DNA from: Actinomadura macrotermitis
Lineage (GTDB): Bacteria; Actinomycetota; Actinomycetes; Streptosporangiales; Streptosporangiaceae
Length of the DNA stretch: 64,000 bases
Reading direction: 5' to 3'
NCBI RefSeq assembly: GCF_009604375.1
Contig: NZ_WEGH01000002.1
Span: 1-64,000, forward strand
This document shows positions 9,400 through 18,727 of this stretch, one piece after another (within the stretch, counting starts at the first letter, position 1; each line of letters begins with the position of its first letter). A program made the position numbers and the translations under genes. The notes under the pieces were generated by a model that did not search any database, had not been told where the DNA came from, and saw nothing but the letters and a program-made list of their open reading frames with translations.

Positions 9400-10839
9400 A
9401 TGAGCCAAGTGCTGGTGGCATCGAACCGAGGCCCGGTCTCGTTCTCCCTGTCCGACGACGGCACACTGACCATGCGCCGCGGCGGCGGCGGCCTGGTCTC
9501 CGGCCTGGCCTCGGTGGCCGCCCGGCCGGGCGCCGAGGTGCTGTGGGTGTGCGCGGCGCTCGGCGAGGCCGACCGCGCCGCCGCCCGGCAGGCCCCCGAA
9601 GGGCGGCTGGACCGCGACGGGCACGACACCGGGGGCGCCGCCGTCCGGATGCTGGACATCCCGGCGGCCACGTTCCACCGCGCCTACAACGCGGTCGCGA
9701 ACTCGACGCTGTGGTTCGTCCACCACCTGCTGTACGACACCCCCCGCGTCCCGCACTTCGACGCGCGCGCGCGGCGCGACTGGCAGTCCTACGAGGCCTA
9801 CAACGCGGCGTTCGCCGACGCGCTGGCCCGGGACGCCGCGCCCGGCTCCAAGGCCGCGATCCAGGACTACCACCTGTCGCTGGCCCCGGCGATGCTGCGC
9901 GAACGCCGCCCCGACCTGAAGATCGCGCACTTCTCGCACACGCCGTGGGCGCCGCCGGAGTACTACCGGCTGCTGCCCGACGACATCGGCGCCGCCGTCC
10001 TCACGGGCATCCTCGGCGCCGACCACGCCGGGTTCCTCACCGAGCGGTGGGCGTCGGCGTTCCTGGACTGCTGCGAGGAGATCCTCGGCGCCAAGGTCGA
10101 CCGGCACGCCCGGACCGTCACGCTGGCGGGCCACGTCACCCGCGTCGGCGTGCACGCCCTCGGCGTCGACGGCCCCGAGCTGCGGCGGCGGGCCGCCCAG
10201 CCCGACGTGGCCGCGCGCGCGCAGGCGCTGCGCGAACAGGTCGGCGACCGGCAGCTCATCGTGCGGATCGACCGGACCGAGCTGTCCAAGAACATCGTGC
10301 GGGGCCTCGCCGCCTACCGCGAGATGCTGACCAACCACCCCGAATGGCGCGGCCGCGTCGTGCACCTGGCGTTCGCCTACCCCTCCCGGCACGACCTGCC
10401 CGAGTACCGCGAGTACACCGCGGCGGTGCAGCGGATGGCGCGGCAGATCACCGACGAGTTCGGCACCGCCTCCTGGGACCCGCTGATCCTGCAGGTCAAC
10501 GACGACTACCCGCGTTCGCTGGCCGCCTACGGGCTGGCCGACGTGCTGCTGGTCAACCCGATCCGCGACGGCATGAACCTGGTCGCCAAGGAGGGCCCCG
10601 TCCTCGCCGGGCGCGGCTGCTCGCTGGTGCTGTCGCGCGAGGCCGGCGCCGCCGCCGAGCTCGCCGAGGACGCGATCATGGTGAACCCCTACGACGTCTC
10701 GCAGACCGCCGAGGCGCTGCACCAGGCGCTGCTGACGCCGCACGAGCAGCGCGCCGAGCGGTGCGCGCGGCTGACCGTAGCCGCCACCGCGCTGCCGCCG
10801 CAGCGCTGGTTCGCCGACCAGCTGGCCGCGCTGGACTGA
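9400..10839 (+). CDS. otsA: Trehalose-6-phosphate synthase (GT20)
   Basis: A 479-residue GT-B glycosyltransferase that joins UDP- or GDP-glucose to glucose-6-phosphate. Motifs are the N-terminal SNRGPVSF loop, the GGGGLVSGL glycine loop, QDYHLSLAP, FSHTPWAPPEYYRLLP, VRIDRTELSKN (donor-phosphate Arg/Lys) and the C-terminal NPIRDGMNLVAKEGPVL donor-site block. Length and motif order are normal. The phosphatase that completes the pathway (otsB) is encoded about 8 kb away on the opposite strand rather than adjacent. The stop codon abuts the convergent sulfotransferase stop (TGATCA shared). Confidence 0.96.
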   Translation: MSQVLVASNRGPVSFSLSDDGTLTMRRGGGGLVSGLASVAARPGAEVLWVCAALGEADRAAARQAPEGRLDRDGHDTGGAAVRMLDIPAATFHRAYNAVANSTLWFVHHLLYDTPRVPHFDARARRDWQSYEAYNAAFADALARDAAPGSKAAIQDYHLSLAPAMLRERRPDLKIAHFSHTPWAPPEYYRLLPDDIGAAVLTGILGADHAGFLTERWASAFLDCCEEILGAKVDRHARTVTLAGHVTRVGVHALGVDGPELRRRAAQPDVAARAQALREQVGDRQLIVRIDRTELSKNIVRGLAAYREMLTNHPEWRGRVVHLAFAYPSRHDLPEYREYTAAVQRMARQITDEFGTASWDPLILQVNDDYPRSLAAYGLADVLLVNPIRDGMNLVAKEGPVLAGRGCSLVLSREAGAAAELAEDAIMVNPYDVSQTAEALHQALLTPHEQRAERCARLTVAATALPPQRWFADQLAALD

Positions 10840-11856
10840 TCAGCCCCAGGACTGCAGGGCCGGCGCCGGCCTCGGCAGCAGGCACTCCACCGGGTTGGGC
10901 TCGTTGCGGCGGCGCCACAGCTCGCGCAGGCCGGCCTTGCGGTAGGTCGTCCGGCGCTGCGCGCGGGTGCGGGCGAGCCGCGCCCGCTGCGCCGCGGACG
11001 CCTTCGGCGCGCCGCCCGGCCGGTAGCCGTAGGCGGCGAGGCGGTCGCCGAACGCGGCCTCGGCGACGCCGACCTCCCACTCCTCCAGCCGCTCGGTCCA
11101 CGAGCCGACCCGGCCGGTGCCGATCTCGGCGTACGTGCGGGCGTGCCACTTCTTCTGCGGCGGGACGGTCAGCCGCGCGATCTCCTGGGGCTCGGTCATC
11201 GCCGGGTCGAAGTCCTCGCCGAGGAACGCGCAGAGCCGCGTCAGCTCACCGGCCGGGTCGGCGACGAGCCGCTCGTACTGCAGCTCGTGGTAGCCGTCGG
11301 GGCCGAGCCGCGCGGCGTACCGGCGGCCCGCGTCGATCGCCTCCCGCCACGCCGAGGCCGCGTGGTAGACGTCCAGCTTGTACCAGGGCATCTCCTTCAG
11401 CGACGCCACGCAGTCGCGGCCGTCCCTGATCAGGTGCACGAACTGCGCGTCGGGGTACATGCGCAGCAGCAGCGGCACGTGCTTGAAGTAGCTCGGCCGC
11501 TTGTCGCCCCAGCGCGGCTTGCCGAACCGCTCGGCGTAGGAGCGGAACACCGTGCCGGCCGCCGAGCCGATCGTCGGCGGCGCCTGGACGATCCGCTCGG
11601 CCACCTCGGCGGCGTCCAGGCCGAGATCGCGGAACTTGGTCTCCCGCCGGCCGGTGATCCAGGCGGCCAGCTCACGCCGTCTCCCTCTGTCCCGCAGGTC
11701 ACCGAACTCGCACCGCCGCGTATAGGCCGGCAGCAGGAAACGGGTCTCCGCGGGGATCGCGATCCGGTGGTGCGAGTGCAGCATCAGCTGCAGCAGCGTC
11801 GTCCCCGAACGAGGGCAGCCGATGACGAAGATCGGCCGGTCAGCGTGGGTGGCCAT
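10840..11856 (-). CDS. Sulfotransferase family protein
   Basis: 338 residues with the PAPS 5'-phosphosulfate loop FVIGCPRSGTTLLQLML at the extreme N-terminus and a 3'-phosphate region around VHLIRDGRDCVASLKE (residues about 140-155). This is the two-motif pattern of cytoplasmic PAPS-dependent sulfotransferases that modify sugars, lipids or natural products. The acceptor is unknown. The C-terminal 60 residues are Arg-rich. It is convergent with otsA with no intergenic space; trehalose-derived sulfolipids exist in actinobacteria, so a link to trehalose is conceivable but unproven. Confidence 0.85.
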   Translation of the reverse strand: MATHADRPIFVIGCPRSGTTLLQLMLHSHHRIAIPAETRFLLPAYTRRCEFGDLRDRGRRRELAAWITGRRETKFRDLGLDAAEVAERIVQAPPTIGSAAGTVFRSYAERFGKPRWGDKRPSYFKHVPLLLRMYPDAQFVHLIRDGRDCVASLKEMPWYKLDVYHAASAWREAIDAGRRYAARLGPDGYHELQYERLVADPAGELTRLCAFLGEDFDPAMTEPQEIARLTVPPQKKWHARTYAEIGTGRVGSWTERLEEWEVGVAEAAFGDRLAAYGYRPGGAPKASAAQRARLARTRAQRRTTYRKAGLRELWRRRNEPNPVECLLPRPAPALQSWG

Positions 11857-11980
11857 GCGGGCGATCGTTGCGGGCCCGGCACGCCCGCGCCGCCCGGGCG
11901 GCGGCCGCTTGCCGAGGCATTGCGCAGCCTTGACGGGCCCGGGACCCGCCCGGGCCGGCCGCTCCGGCCGGGCGCCCCGG

Positions 11981-12532
11981 TCAGGTGTAGGACTCGCCGA
12001 GGGTCTGGCGGACCTGCTTGCGGGCCTCGTGGATCCGCGACTTGACCGTGCCGAGCGGCAGCTGCAGCTGCTCGGCGATCTCGGCGTACTCCAGCTGCGA
12101 CACGTCGCGCAGCACCAGCGCCTGGATCAGGTCCGGCTTGCGGGCCTCCAGGTCCTCCATCGCGTCCAGGATGTCCACCCGCGAGCCCGCGATGACGCTG
12201 GTGCGGTGCGGATCGGGGCGCTGCTGCGGCAGCTCCCCGGCCTGCTCGACCGAACGGCGCTTCAGCGAGCGGTAGGTCGACCGGGAGGAGTTGGCGACCA
12301 CCACGTGCAGCCACGTGCTGAACCGCGACCGCCCCTCGAACCGGTGGATGTTGCGGGCCACCTGCAGCAGGGCGTCCTGGCAGGCCTCCTCGGCGTCCTG
12401 CCGGCACGGCAGGAAGCGCGAGGCGTGCCGCAGCACGTCCGGCTCGATCTTGCGGAGCAGTTCGTTGAGGGCACTCCGGTCGCCCTGGGCGGCCTTGACG
12501 GCCAGCTCCTCGGTTCTCTCATCGAATGCCAT
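11981..12532 (-). CDS. ECF-type RNA polymerase sigma factor
   Basis: 183 residues from ATG MAFDERTEELAVKAAQG; an alternative in-frame ATG is 11 codons upstream. Region 2 (LLRKIEPDVLRHASRFL ... AEEACQDALLQVARNIHRFEGRSRFSTWLHVVVANS) recognises the -10 element, and region 4 (ALVLRDVSQLEYAEIAEQLQLPLGTVKSRIHEARKQVR) is the -35 helix-turn-helix. No anti-sigma factor is adjacent; instead a transmembrane Ser/Thr kinase gene is divergent with a 58-bp shared control region, so phosphorylation-linked control is a reasonable guess. Confidence 0.93.
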   Translation of the reverse strand: MAFDERTEELAVKAAQGDRSALNELLRKIEPDVLRHASRFLPCRQDAEEACQDALLQVARNIHRFEGRSRFSTWLHVVVANSSRSTYRSLKRRSVEQAGELPQQRPDPHRTSVIAGSRVDILDAMEDLEARKPDLIQALVLRDVSQLEYAEIAEQLQLPLGTVKSRIHEARKQVRQTLGESYT

Positions 12533-12590
12533 CGTCGCTGCCTCAATGCTCGTTCGCGCACGCACCCCGTTTGTTGGGCATGATACGGGA

Positions 12591-14600
12591 GTGTCCTTCC
12601 CACCATCTGTCGGCCGTTACCGAATCGATCGCGTCCTCGGATCCGGGGCGTTCGCCTCCGTGTGGCTCGGGCACGACGAGGCGCTGGATTCCCAGGTCGC
12701 CATCAAGGTGCTCTCCGGCAGCCTCATCGACGACCTGGACGTGCGCAATCGCTTCCTGGAGGAGGCGCGCATCCTGCGCCGCGCCGACTCCGACAAGCTC
12801 GTGCGGGTGCACGACATCGGCGAGCTGCCCGACGGGCGTCCCTACTTCGTCATGTCCTACGCCGACCGCGGCACACTCGCCGACCGGATGCGCGAGCGGC
12901 CACTTCCGGTCAGCCAGGCGCTGGTGCTCGCCGAGGAGATCGCCTACGGGGTCGAGGTCATCAACGCCCTCGGCGTGATCCACCGCGACCTGAAGCCGTC
13001 CAACGTGCTGTTCCAGTCCACCCAGGGCGGCGGCGAGAAGCTGCTCATCGCCGACCTCGGCCTCGCCAAGGCCCTCGCGCACGCCTCGGGCGCCTTCACC
13101 CTGCCGGTCGGCACGCCCGGGTACATGTCGCCCGAGCAGGCGCGCTTCGGCGGCGGCCTGGACGTGCGCGCCGATGTGTACGGGCTCGGCGCGCTGACCT
13201 ACCACATGCTGACCGGACGGCCGCCCGGCCCGGCGCCGGTAAAAGTCCCGCCAAGCCGGTTGCGCGAAGGGTTGACGCCCGGTTTCGACCAGGTCATCCT
13301 GCGCGCACTGGAGGTCGAACGGGAGAAGCGCTGGCCCACCGCCGAGGCGTTCGCCGAGGCCCTCGCCACGCTCCGGCCCACCACGGCACCTGCCTACGAC
13401 AGGCCGGGACCAGAAGGAGAGGCGACCGTGCGCGACCAGTACCGGGGCGGGGAACCGCCGCATCAGCAGCCCCAGCGGCCGCCGCAGCCGCCGCCGGGCG
13501 AAGACGACATGCGCACTTCGGAGATGGCGCAGCCGCAGCAGCAGCGCCCGCAACCACCGGTGCCGCCGGGCGGTGGGGACGCGACGATCGTGGACCATCC
13601 GGCGAACGCGAACTACGCCGGGCCTGGCGGGCCTCGTCCCGGCGGTCCCGGTGGTCCTCAGGGACCGGGGTCCACGAGCCCCGGCGGTCCTGGCGGTCCA
13701 GGCCAGGGGGATGACGAGCGCACGGTGTCCATTCCCCTGCCCGGCGGCCAGCAGCCGCCGCAGGGCGGTCCTCCGCAGGGCGGTCCTCCGCCAGGCAAGA
13801 AGACGGCCGTTTTCTCGCCTCAGGACCACCAGATGCCGCCCGGCGGACAGCAGGGCCATCCCGGTGCGGGCTTCCAGCCCCCGCCCGTGCAGGACGGCCG
13901 GGGCGGCGGGGGCCCGGCGGGGCCGTCCCCCGCGCAGAAGGCCAAGGGCAAGCTGAAGGGCTTCGGCGGCGGCTCTGGCGGCGGCTCGTCGCAGAAGAGC
14001 CTGATGCCGTGGCTCATCGCGGGCGGCATCCTCACCGTCGCGCTGATCGCCGGGCTGCTGATCGGCAGCCTGGTCACCGGCGGCGACGACGGTCCCAAGA
14101 AGCCGGGCAAGACCGGGCTGCCGGTCGACTTCGCGCAGATCGGCGACGCCTCCGGCAAGATCAAGCTGAGTGCGCCCAAGGCGTGGGGCAAGGGCACGGC
14201 GCCGACCTGGGTGCCGTCCACGGTCGGCCTCGCCGACGCGCAGGCGCGGCCGGTGCTGCGCGCGGCCCAGAACGTCGCGGACTTCCCGGGCAACGGCAAG
14301 AGCCCGGGCGTGTTCGTCGGCGTGACGACCGACGTGGCGAACGGCAAGCTGCCGCCGCCGTCGGTGTCGGCGCACGCGTCCTGCACCAAGGGGGCGCCGG
14401 AGAACTACACCTCGCCCGGTAAGGCGCTGACCGGGACGATCGTCCGCTACACCGGCTGCAAGACCGGCACTCCGTCGATCACCGAGGTCGGGCTGCGCGA
14501 CAAGGGTGGCAAGTTCGGCGCCTGGGTCCGGGTCAAGGAGACCGACGGCCGCAATCTGACGACCAGCATCCTGAACTCGCTGACCATCACCGGCCCCTGA
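12591..14600 (+). CDS. Transmembrane Ser/Thr protein kinase (PknB-like)
   Basis: 669 residues from the GTG start VSFPPSVGRYRID; upstream in-frame codons overlap the divergent sigma gene. The kinase domain (about 8-265) has the G-loop LGSGAFASVWLG, AIKVL lysine, HRDLKPSN catalytic loop, DLG in place of DFG, and SPE in place of APE. A long Pro/Gly/Gln-rich cytoplasmic linker (about 275-465) contains HxTIVDHP- and RTVSIPL-like sites, followed by a single membrane helix (about 470-492) and a 175-residue extracytoplasmic sensor domain with two cysteines that may form a disulfide. It has no PASTA repeats, so it does not look like a peptidoglycan sensor. Confidence 0.93.
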   Translation: MSFPPSVGRYRIDRVLGSGAFASVWLGHDEALDSQVAIKVLSGSLIDDLDVRNRFLEEARILRRADSDKLVRVHDIGELPDGRPYFVMSYADRGTLADRMRERPLPVSQALVLAEEIAYGVEVINALGVIHRDLKPSNVLFQSTQGGGEKLLIADLGLAKALAHASGAFTLPVGTPGYMSPEQARFGGGLDVRADVYGLGALTYHMLTGRPPGPAPVKVPPSRLREGLTPGFDQVILRALEVEREKRWPTAEAFAEALATLRPTTAPAYDRPGPEGEATVRDQYRGGEPPHQQPQRPPQPPPGEDDMRTSEMAQPQQQRPQPPVPPGGGDATIVDHPANANYAGPGGPRPGGPGGPQGPGSTSPGGPGGPGQGDDERTVSIPLPGGQQPPQGGPPQGGPPPGKKTAVFSPQDHQMPPGGQQGHPGAGFQPPPVQDGRGGGGPAGPSPAQKAKGKLKGFGGGSGGGSSQKSLMPWLIAGGILTVALIAGLLIGSLVTGGDDGPKKPGKTGLPVDFAQIGDASGKIKLSAPKAWGKGTAPTWVPSTVGLADAQARPVLRAAQNVADFPGNGKSPGVFVGVTTDVANGKLPPPSVSAHASCTKGAPENYTSPGKALTGTIVRYTGCKTGTPSITEVGLRDKGGKFGAWVRVKETDGRNLTTSILNSLTITGP

Positions 14601-14642
14601 TGTCCCGGAGGGCGGGGCGGACATCTTCCGCCCCGCTTTTCG

Positions 14643-15845
14643 TCATTCCGGGGCCGGCACCCGTACGTGCTCGGGGAGCGGCCCATAGCCGATGCCCCTG
14701 GCCACCGCCCGGCGCAGCGGGCGTCCACCGGCCCTCAGCACCTCCACCGGCGGTTTCTCGCCGCGCAGCACCGGACCGACCAGCAAGGCCTGCACGGCGA
14801 GCTGGAAGGACTGCACGACCACGGCCGGCCACTTGCGGCGGCGCTGCACGGCCGCCAGGTCGGTGGTGGTGAGCGTGCCGTCGCGCAGCGGCCGGTAGAG
14901 CCGGTTGGCCGTAGCGACGGCGTCCTGTACGGCCAGGTTGACGCCGACGCCGCCGATCGGCGACATCGCATGTGCGGCGTCGCCGATGCAGAGGAAACCC
15001 GGCCGGTACCAGCGGCGCAGGCGGTCCACCCGCACGTTCAGGACGCTGATGTCGGCGAACTCCAGCTGCTCGACACGGTCGGCCAGGAAGGGCAGGAGCC
15101 CGGCCACGGTGCGGCGCAGCGCCGGAATGCCCCGGGCCTGCTCCTTGGCGTAGCCGCCCTTGGGGACCAGGTAGGCGAGCTGCCAGTAGTCCGTGCGGTC
15201 GATCGCGGCCATCAGGTGCCCGGGCGACAGGCGCATGAAGACGTCGCCCGGGTCGGTGGCGCGGCGCGGCAGCCGGAACCAGGCGACGTCCATCGGCGCG
15301 CCGAACGCGCGGACCGGTAGCCCGGCGGCGCGCCGCAGGACCGAGTTCCGGCCGTCCGCCGCGACGGTGAGCTCGGCGTGGATCTCGTGGTCGGCGCCGT
15401 CGCCGTCGCGGTAGCGCAGGCCGCGGACCCGCCCGTCGCGCACGACCAGGCCGGTGGCCTCGGCGTTCATGAGCAGGCGGAAGCCGGGGTGGCGGGCCGC
15501 CTCGCCGGCGATCATGTCGAGCAGGTCCCACTGCGGGACCATCGCGATATAGGGGTGCCGGCCGCCGAGCGCGCGCAGGTCGCCCGCCGTCACCTCGGCG
15601 TCGTCGGTGACGAACCGGACCTCGCCGATCCGGCGGTGCGCCAGCTTCGCGAACCGGTCGCCGAGGCCGAGCTCGTCCAGCACGTCCAGCGTGGACGGGT
15701 GGATGGTGTCGCCGCGGAAGTCGCGCAGGAAGTCGCCGTGCTTCTCCAGCACGGTCACCTCGACGCCCGCCCGCGCGAGCAGCAGGCCGAGGAAGACGCC
15801 GGCCGGGCCGCCGCCGGCGATGCAGCACGTGGTGGTCTCGGTCAT
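14643..15845 (-). CDS. FAD-dependent monooxygenase (PHBH-type)
   Basis: A 400-residue flavoprotein. Its N-terminal dinucleotide fold has the GGGPAG loop and acidic end (VTVLEKHGD), a DG motif (TVAADGRNSVLRRAAGL), and the second FAD motif GDAAHAMSPIGGVGVNLAVQDA (about 290-312). These are the three signatures of aromatic-hydroxylase-type monooxygenases that use NAD(P)H and O2. Its substrate is unknown. It is divergent from the PadR regulator with an operator-like palindrome between them, suggesting PadR controls it in response to an aromatic or redox ligand. Confidence 0.9.
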   Translation of the reverse strand: MTETTTCCIAGGGPAGVFLGLLLARAGVEVTVLEKHGDFLRDFRGDTIHPSTLDVLDELGLGDRFAKLAHRRIGEVRFVTDDAEVTAGDLRALGGRHPYIAMVPQWDLLDMIAGEAARHPGFRLLMNAEATGLVVRDGRVRGLRYRDGDGADHEIHAELTVAADGRNSVLRRAAGLPVRAFGAPMDVAWFRLPRRATDPGDVFMRLSPGHLMAAIDRTDYWQLAYLVPKGGYAKEQARGIPALRRTVAGLLPFLADRVEQLEFADISVLNVRVDRLRRWYRPGFLCIGDAAHAMSPIGGVGVNLAVQDAVATANRLYRPLRDGTLTTTDLAAVQRRRKWPAVVVQSFQLAVQALLVGPVLRGEKPPVEVLRAGGRPLRRAVARGIGYGPLPEHVRVPAPE

Positions 15846-15929
15846 GGCGCACCACCTCCCGCCATCAATTCATCACACATTGAGTTATCCGTCAAGACAC
15901 ACGGTGTTGCATCGCGAGCGATTCCGATA

Positions 15930-15954
15930 TATCGTTAATGCATCGACAACGATA
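15930..15954. promoter_or_regulatory. Putative PadR operator (25-bp inverted repeat)
   Basis: TATCGTT-N11-AACGATA, a perfect 7-bp inverted repeat just upstream of padR and about 85 bp from the divergent FAD monooxygenase start. ATCG/CGAT-type half sites are usual for PadR regulators. It overlaps the region immediately before the padR ribosome site (AAGGAGA), so autorepression is likely. Confidence 0.6.
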
Positions 15955-15965
15955 AGGAGAGCACC

Positions 15966-16571
15966 ATGCGCGAGCACCACCATCACCACCACCACGGCCG
16001 CGACCCCGAGGGGCGTGCCCGCCGCGGCGGCCCATTCGGCGGCTGGGGCGGCCCGGACTTCGGTCCCCCGTTCGGCCCCGGCGGGCCGGGCGGCCGGGGA
16101 CGCGGCGGCGGCCGGGGGCGCGGCCGGGCCCGGCGCGGCAACGTCCGCGCCGCCCTGCTGGCCCTGCTCGCCGAGCGGCCCATGCACGGCTACGAGATGA
16201 TCCAGGAACTCGACGAGCGCACCGGCGGCGTCTGGCGCCCGAGCCCCGGCTCGGTCTACCCGACCCTGCAGATGCTGGAGGACGAGGGCCTGGTCAGCAG
16301 CCTGGAGCAGGGCGGCAAGCGGCTGTTCACGCTCACCGACACCGGCCGGGAGGAGGCGGCGGCGCAGACCACCGCCCCCTGGGACGAGGTCACCGAGGCC
16401 GCCGGCGAGAACGTGATGCGCGGCCGCGACGCCCTCGGGCAGCTCATGGGCGCCGTGCACCAGGTCATGACGGTCGGCAGCGAGGCCCAGAAGGCGCGCG
16501 CGCTGGACGTCATCAACGATGCCCGCCGCCGCCTGTACGGGATCCTCGCCGATGACCCCGAGGCCGAGTAA
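15966..16571 (+). CDS. PadR-family regulator with His-rich N-terminus
   Basis: 201 residues. The PadR winged helix is at about 55-130 (VRAALLALLAERPMHGYEMIQELDERTGGVWRPSPGSVYPTLQMLEDEGLVSS), followed by a helical dimerisation tail. The N-terminus is unusual: seven consecutive histidines after MREH-type codons, then a Gly/Arg/Pro-rich linker (residues 12-52). The His run could bind Ni2+, Zn2+ or haem, but that is inference; similar His-rich extensions occur in other actinobacterial PadR proteins. A strong ribosome site (AAGGAGAGCACC) precedes the ATG. Confidence 0.9.
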   Translation: MREHHHHHHHGRDPEGRARRGGPFGGWGGPDFGPPFGPGGPGGRGRGGGRGRGRARRGNVRAALLALLAERPMHGYEMIQELDERTGGVWRPSPGSVYPTLQMLEDEGLVSSLEQGGKRLFTLTDTGREEAAAQTTAPWDEVTEAAGENVMRGRDALGQLMGAVHQVMTVGSEAQKARALDVINDARRRLYGILADDPEAE

Positions 16572-16592
16572 CGCACGAGGCAGTGACGCAGA

Positions 16593-16625
16593 AGCGCCGT
16601 GACCGTCCAGGACGGTCACGGCGCT
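16593..16625. terminator. Bidirectional terminator between padR and the next gene
   Basis: A self-complementary 33-bp block, AGCGCCGTGACCGTCC and its complement around one central base, lying between the convergent padR stop and the membrane-protein stop. The plus strand continues TTTCGTCTTTT. Confidence 0.85.
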
Positions 16626-16642
16626 TTCGTCTTTTCCGCCGC

Positions 16643-17488
16643 TCAGCGCGGGAAGGACGCCTCCCGCGCGTACTGGTCCTCCACGTAGAGCTTCTTCCAG
16701 ATGTACAGGCGCAGGTCGCCGCGCTTCAGCCGCTTGTCGACCGGGACCTCGACCGTCGCGCGCACCAGGAAGGACGACTTGGGCGGCAGGTACTTGTCCC
16801 CGCCGTCCCCGTCCTGCAGCGCGCCGCCCGTCAGCCGCCGGACCACCTCGCTCTTGGTGGGCGGCGTGCACATGTCCTCGGGCACCCCGGTCTGCCACAT
16901 GCAGCGCCCGCGCGCGTTCGCCGGGATCAGGGCGCGCTTGACGAACACGTCGCCGGGGTAGTCCAGCAGCACCTTCTGCCGCGTGGGGTTGCCCAGCACG
17001 TACTCGACGTAGGCCAGCTTCATCCCGGGGCTGGGCGCGGCCTGCTGGGGCGACACGCCGTCGTCGGTGCCGCCGCCGACCGCGGCGATCCGGTACCTGG
17101 AGCCGTCGGCCGTCCCGACCTCGACCGGCTTGCCGGTGCGCGGCTCCGGCCCCTCCGCCTCCGCGGCCGTCCGCGCGGGCTGGACGGCCGCGTCGCCGCC
17201 CTCACCGGAGCCGGGCAGGAACAGCAGGCCGCCGACCGCCCCCGCGGCGACGACGACCGCCGTGGCCGCTGCGGCGATGAGGCCGGTGCGGCGGCCGCCC
17301 TGCTCCTGCTTGCGCACCCGGTGCCGGTCGCTGCGCGAACCGATCCGCACCTGCACGCCGCTGGTGTCGCGGGCACCGGGCACGGGGCCGGGCGGCGCGG
17401 CCCAGGGGTCCGGGGCGCTGCGGGGACCGCCGGTCCCACGCACGTCCTCAGGCCGCCGTGGGATTACAGGCTGATCGTCCACCGTCAC
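16643..17488 (-). CDS. Single-pass membrane protein with extracytoplasmic domain, unknown
   Basis: 281 residues. A cytoplasmic Pro/Arg-rich N-terminus (1-68) is followed by one membrane helix (about 70-92) and a soluble outer domain of about 185 residues with two cysteines (GRCMWQTGVPEDMCTPP) that probably form a disulfide. The domain has beta-rich features (MKLAYVEYVLGNPTRQKVLLDYPGDVFVKRALI), as in proteins binding other envelope components. No family is recognised. It is convergent with padR and separated by a shared terminator; its upstream region is AT-rich for this genome and probably holds its promoter. Confidence 0.7.
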   Translation of the reverse strand: MTVDDQPVIPRRPEDVRGTGGPRSAPDPWAAPPGPVPGARDTSGVQVRIGSRSDRHRVRKQEQGGRRTGLIAAAATAVVVAAGAVGGLLFLPGSGEGGDAAVQPARTAAEAEGPEPRTGKPVEVGTADGSRYRIAAVGGGTDDGVSPQQAAPSPGMKLAYVEYVLGNPTRQKVLLDYPGDVFVKRALIPANARGRCMWQTGVPEDMCTPPTKSEVVRRLTGGALQDGDGGDKYLPPKSSFLVRATVEVPVDKRLKRGDLRLYIWKKLYVEDQYAREASFPR

Positions 17489-17879
17489 CGCTCCCCAGAC
17501 CCCGATAACTCAACGAAACCCATCTAGCTCTACATTTTGCCTTAATTAGACCTTGAGTTCATAAGGGCCCCCCTTGGCTCCGCCGCCCCACCCGTCTCAC
17601 CGACCTCTGACGCCCCCCGGCGGCCCCGGTTATCCACAGGCCGGGACTTCGCTTCCCCCGGCAGGTCAGCCCCGGGAAACTGAGGGTCACGCCTCGCCGA
17701 GCCGGGGCCCGCTCCTGGAAAACCGAAGAGACCCACGACCCGCCCGAGGCCCCCGCCACGTGGCCACATCCGGCACTCCCGCTACCGGAGACCGCCGAAC
17801 CTTCCACCGAGACCGACCGCCAAGAAGGCCCAACAACCGCCCGCAGATCCAGCACCAGTACCCCCGCACCTGCGAAGCA

Positions 17880-18716
17880 GCCCGCCAGAGGAAGCACCCA
17901 CAGCAGAGCCATCGGCCACACACAGGCCCGACGCCAGTGCCCCACACCTACGGGACCGACCATCCGTCAAAACAAGCCACCCTGCGAGGCAACCATCGGC
18001 CGCATGCAGGCCCGGCGCCATGAACCCCGCGCCCGGCAGGAGGTGACCACGGCCTCGACTTCTGATTTCCCGTCTACAGGAGGTGACGGTGACCCGCCGC
18101 CAACGATCTCCACGGCTGCGGAACAGGCCGACGAAGGAGGCCGCCCCTGCGAGGCCGACGACCACACCATCGGCCATCCGCAGGAGCAGCGCCAGTGTTC
18201 CCTGCGCCTGTGGAGCCAGCCCTCAGAAACAACACCCCGCGACGCCACCGGCCGCCGGCAGGTCGGCGCCAGCATCCCCGCCCCTGTGAGACCAGCCCTC
18301 AGAGGCAGCACCCCATGACGCCACCGGCCACCCCCAGCGTCCCCGCGCTTGTGGAATCAGCCCTCAGGGTGGCGCCCCACGACGCCATCGGCCGCCCCCA
18401 GGCCAACGCCAGCGTCCCCGCGTCTGCGGGAGTAGCCCTCAGAGGCGACACCCCGCGACGCCACCGGCTGCCGGCAGGCCAACGCCAGCGTCCCTGCACC
18501 TGTGAGACCAGCTCTTAGAAGCGGCACCCATGACGCCACCGGCTGCTGGCAGGGCGGCGCCAGCATCCCCGCGTCTGCGGGACCAGCCCTCAGAGACGGC
18601 ATCGCGCGACGCCATCGGCTGCCGGCAGGTCGGCGCCAGCGTCCCCGCCCCTGCGGGACCAGCGCTCAGAGACGGCACCCCATGACGCCACCGGCCGCCC
18701 ACAGGCCGGCGCCAGG
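17880..18716. repeat. Degenerate ~76-bp tandem repeat block in a gene-free stretch
   Basis: From about 17,880 to 18,716 a unit of about 76 bp recurs at least seven times with 70-90% identity by eye. Each unit contains GACGCCACCGGC, a GGCAGG-GGCGCCAGC part, and a small hairpin CCCCGC-NNN-GCGGG followed by CAGCCCTCAGA. The period is not a multiple of three and open frames drift through all frames, so it is not coding. The hairpin resembles a type I-E CRISPR repeat, but the sequence between hairpins is conserved, unlike spacers. No gene was found anywhere between 17,489 and 18,727. Confidence 0.75.
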
Positions 18717-18727
18717 GGGCAACACGC

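Noticed and set aside
17880..18716. A type I-E-like CRISPR array
   Set aside because: The hairpin resembles I-E repeats, but sequence between hairpins is conserved among units and the period is 76 bp rather than about 61, so there are no unique spacers.
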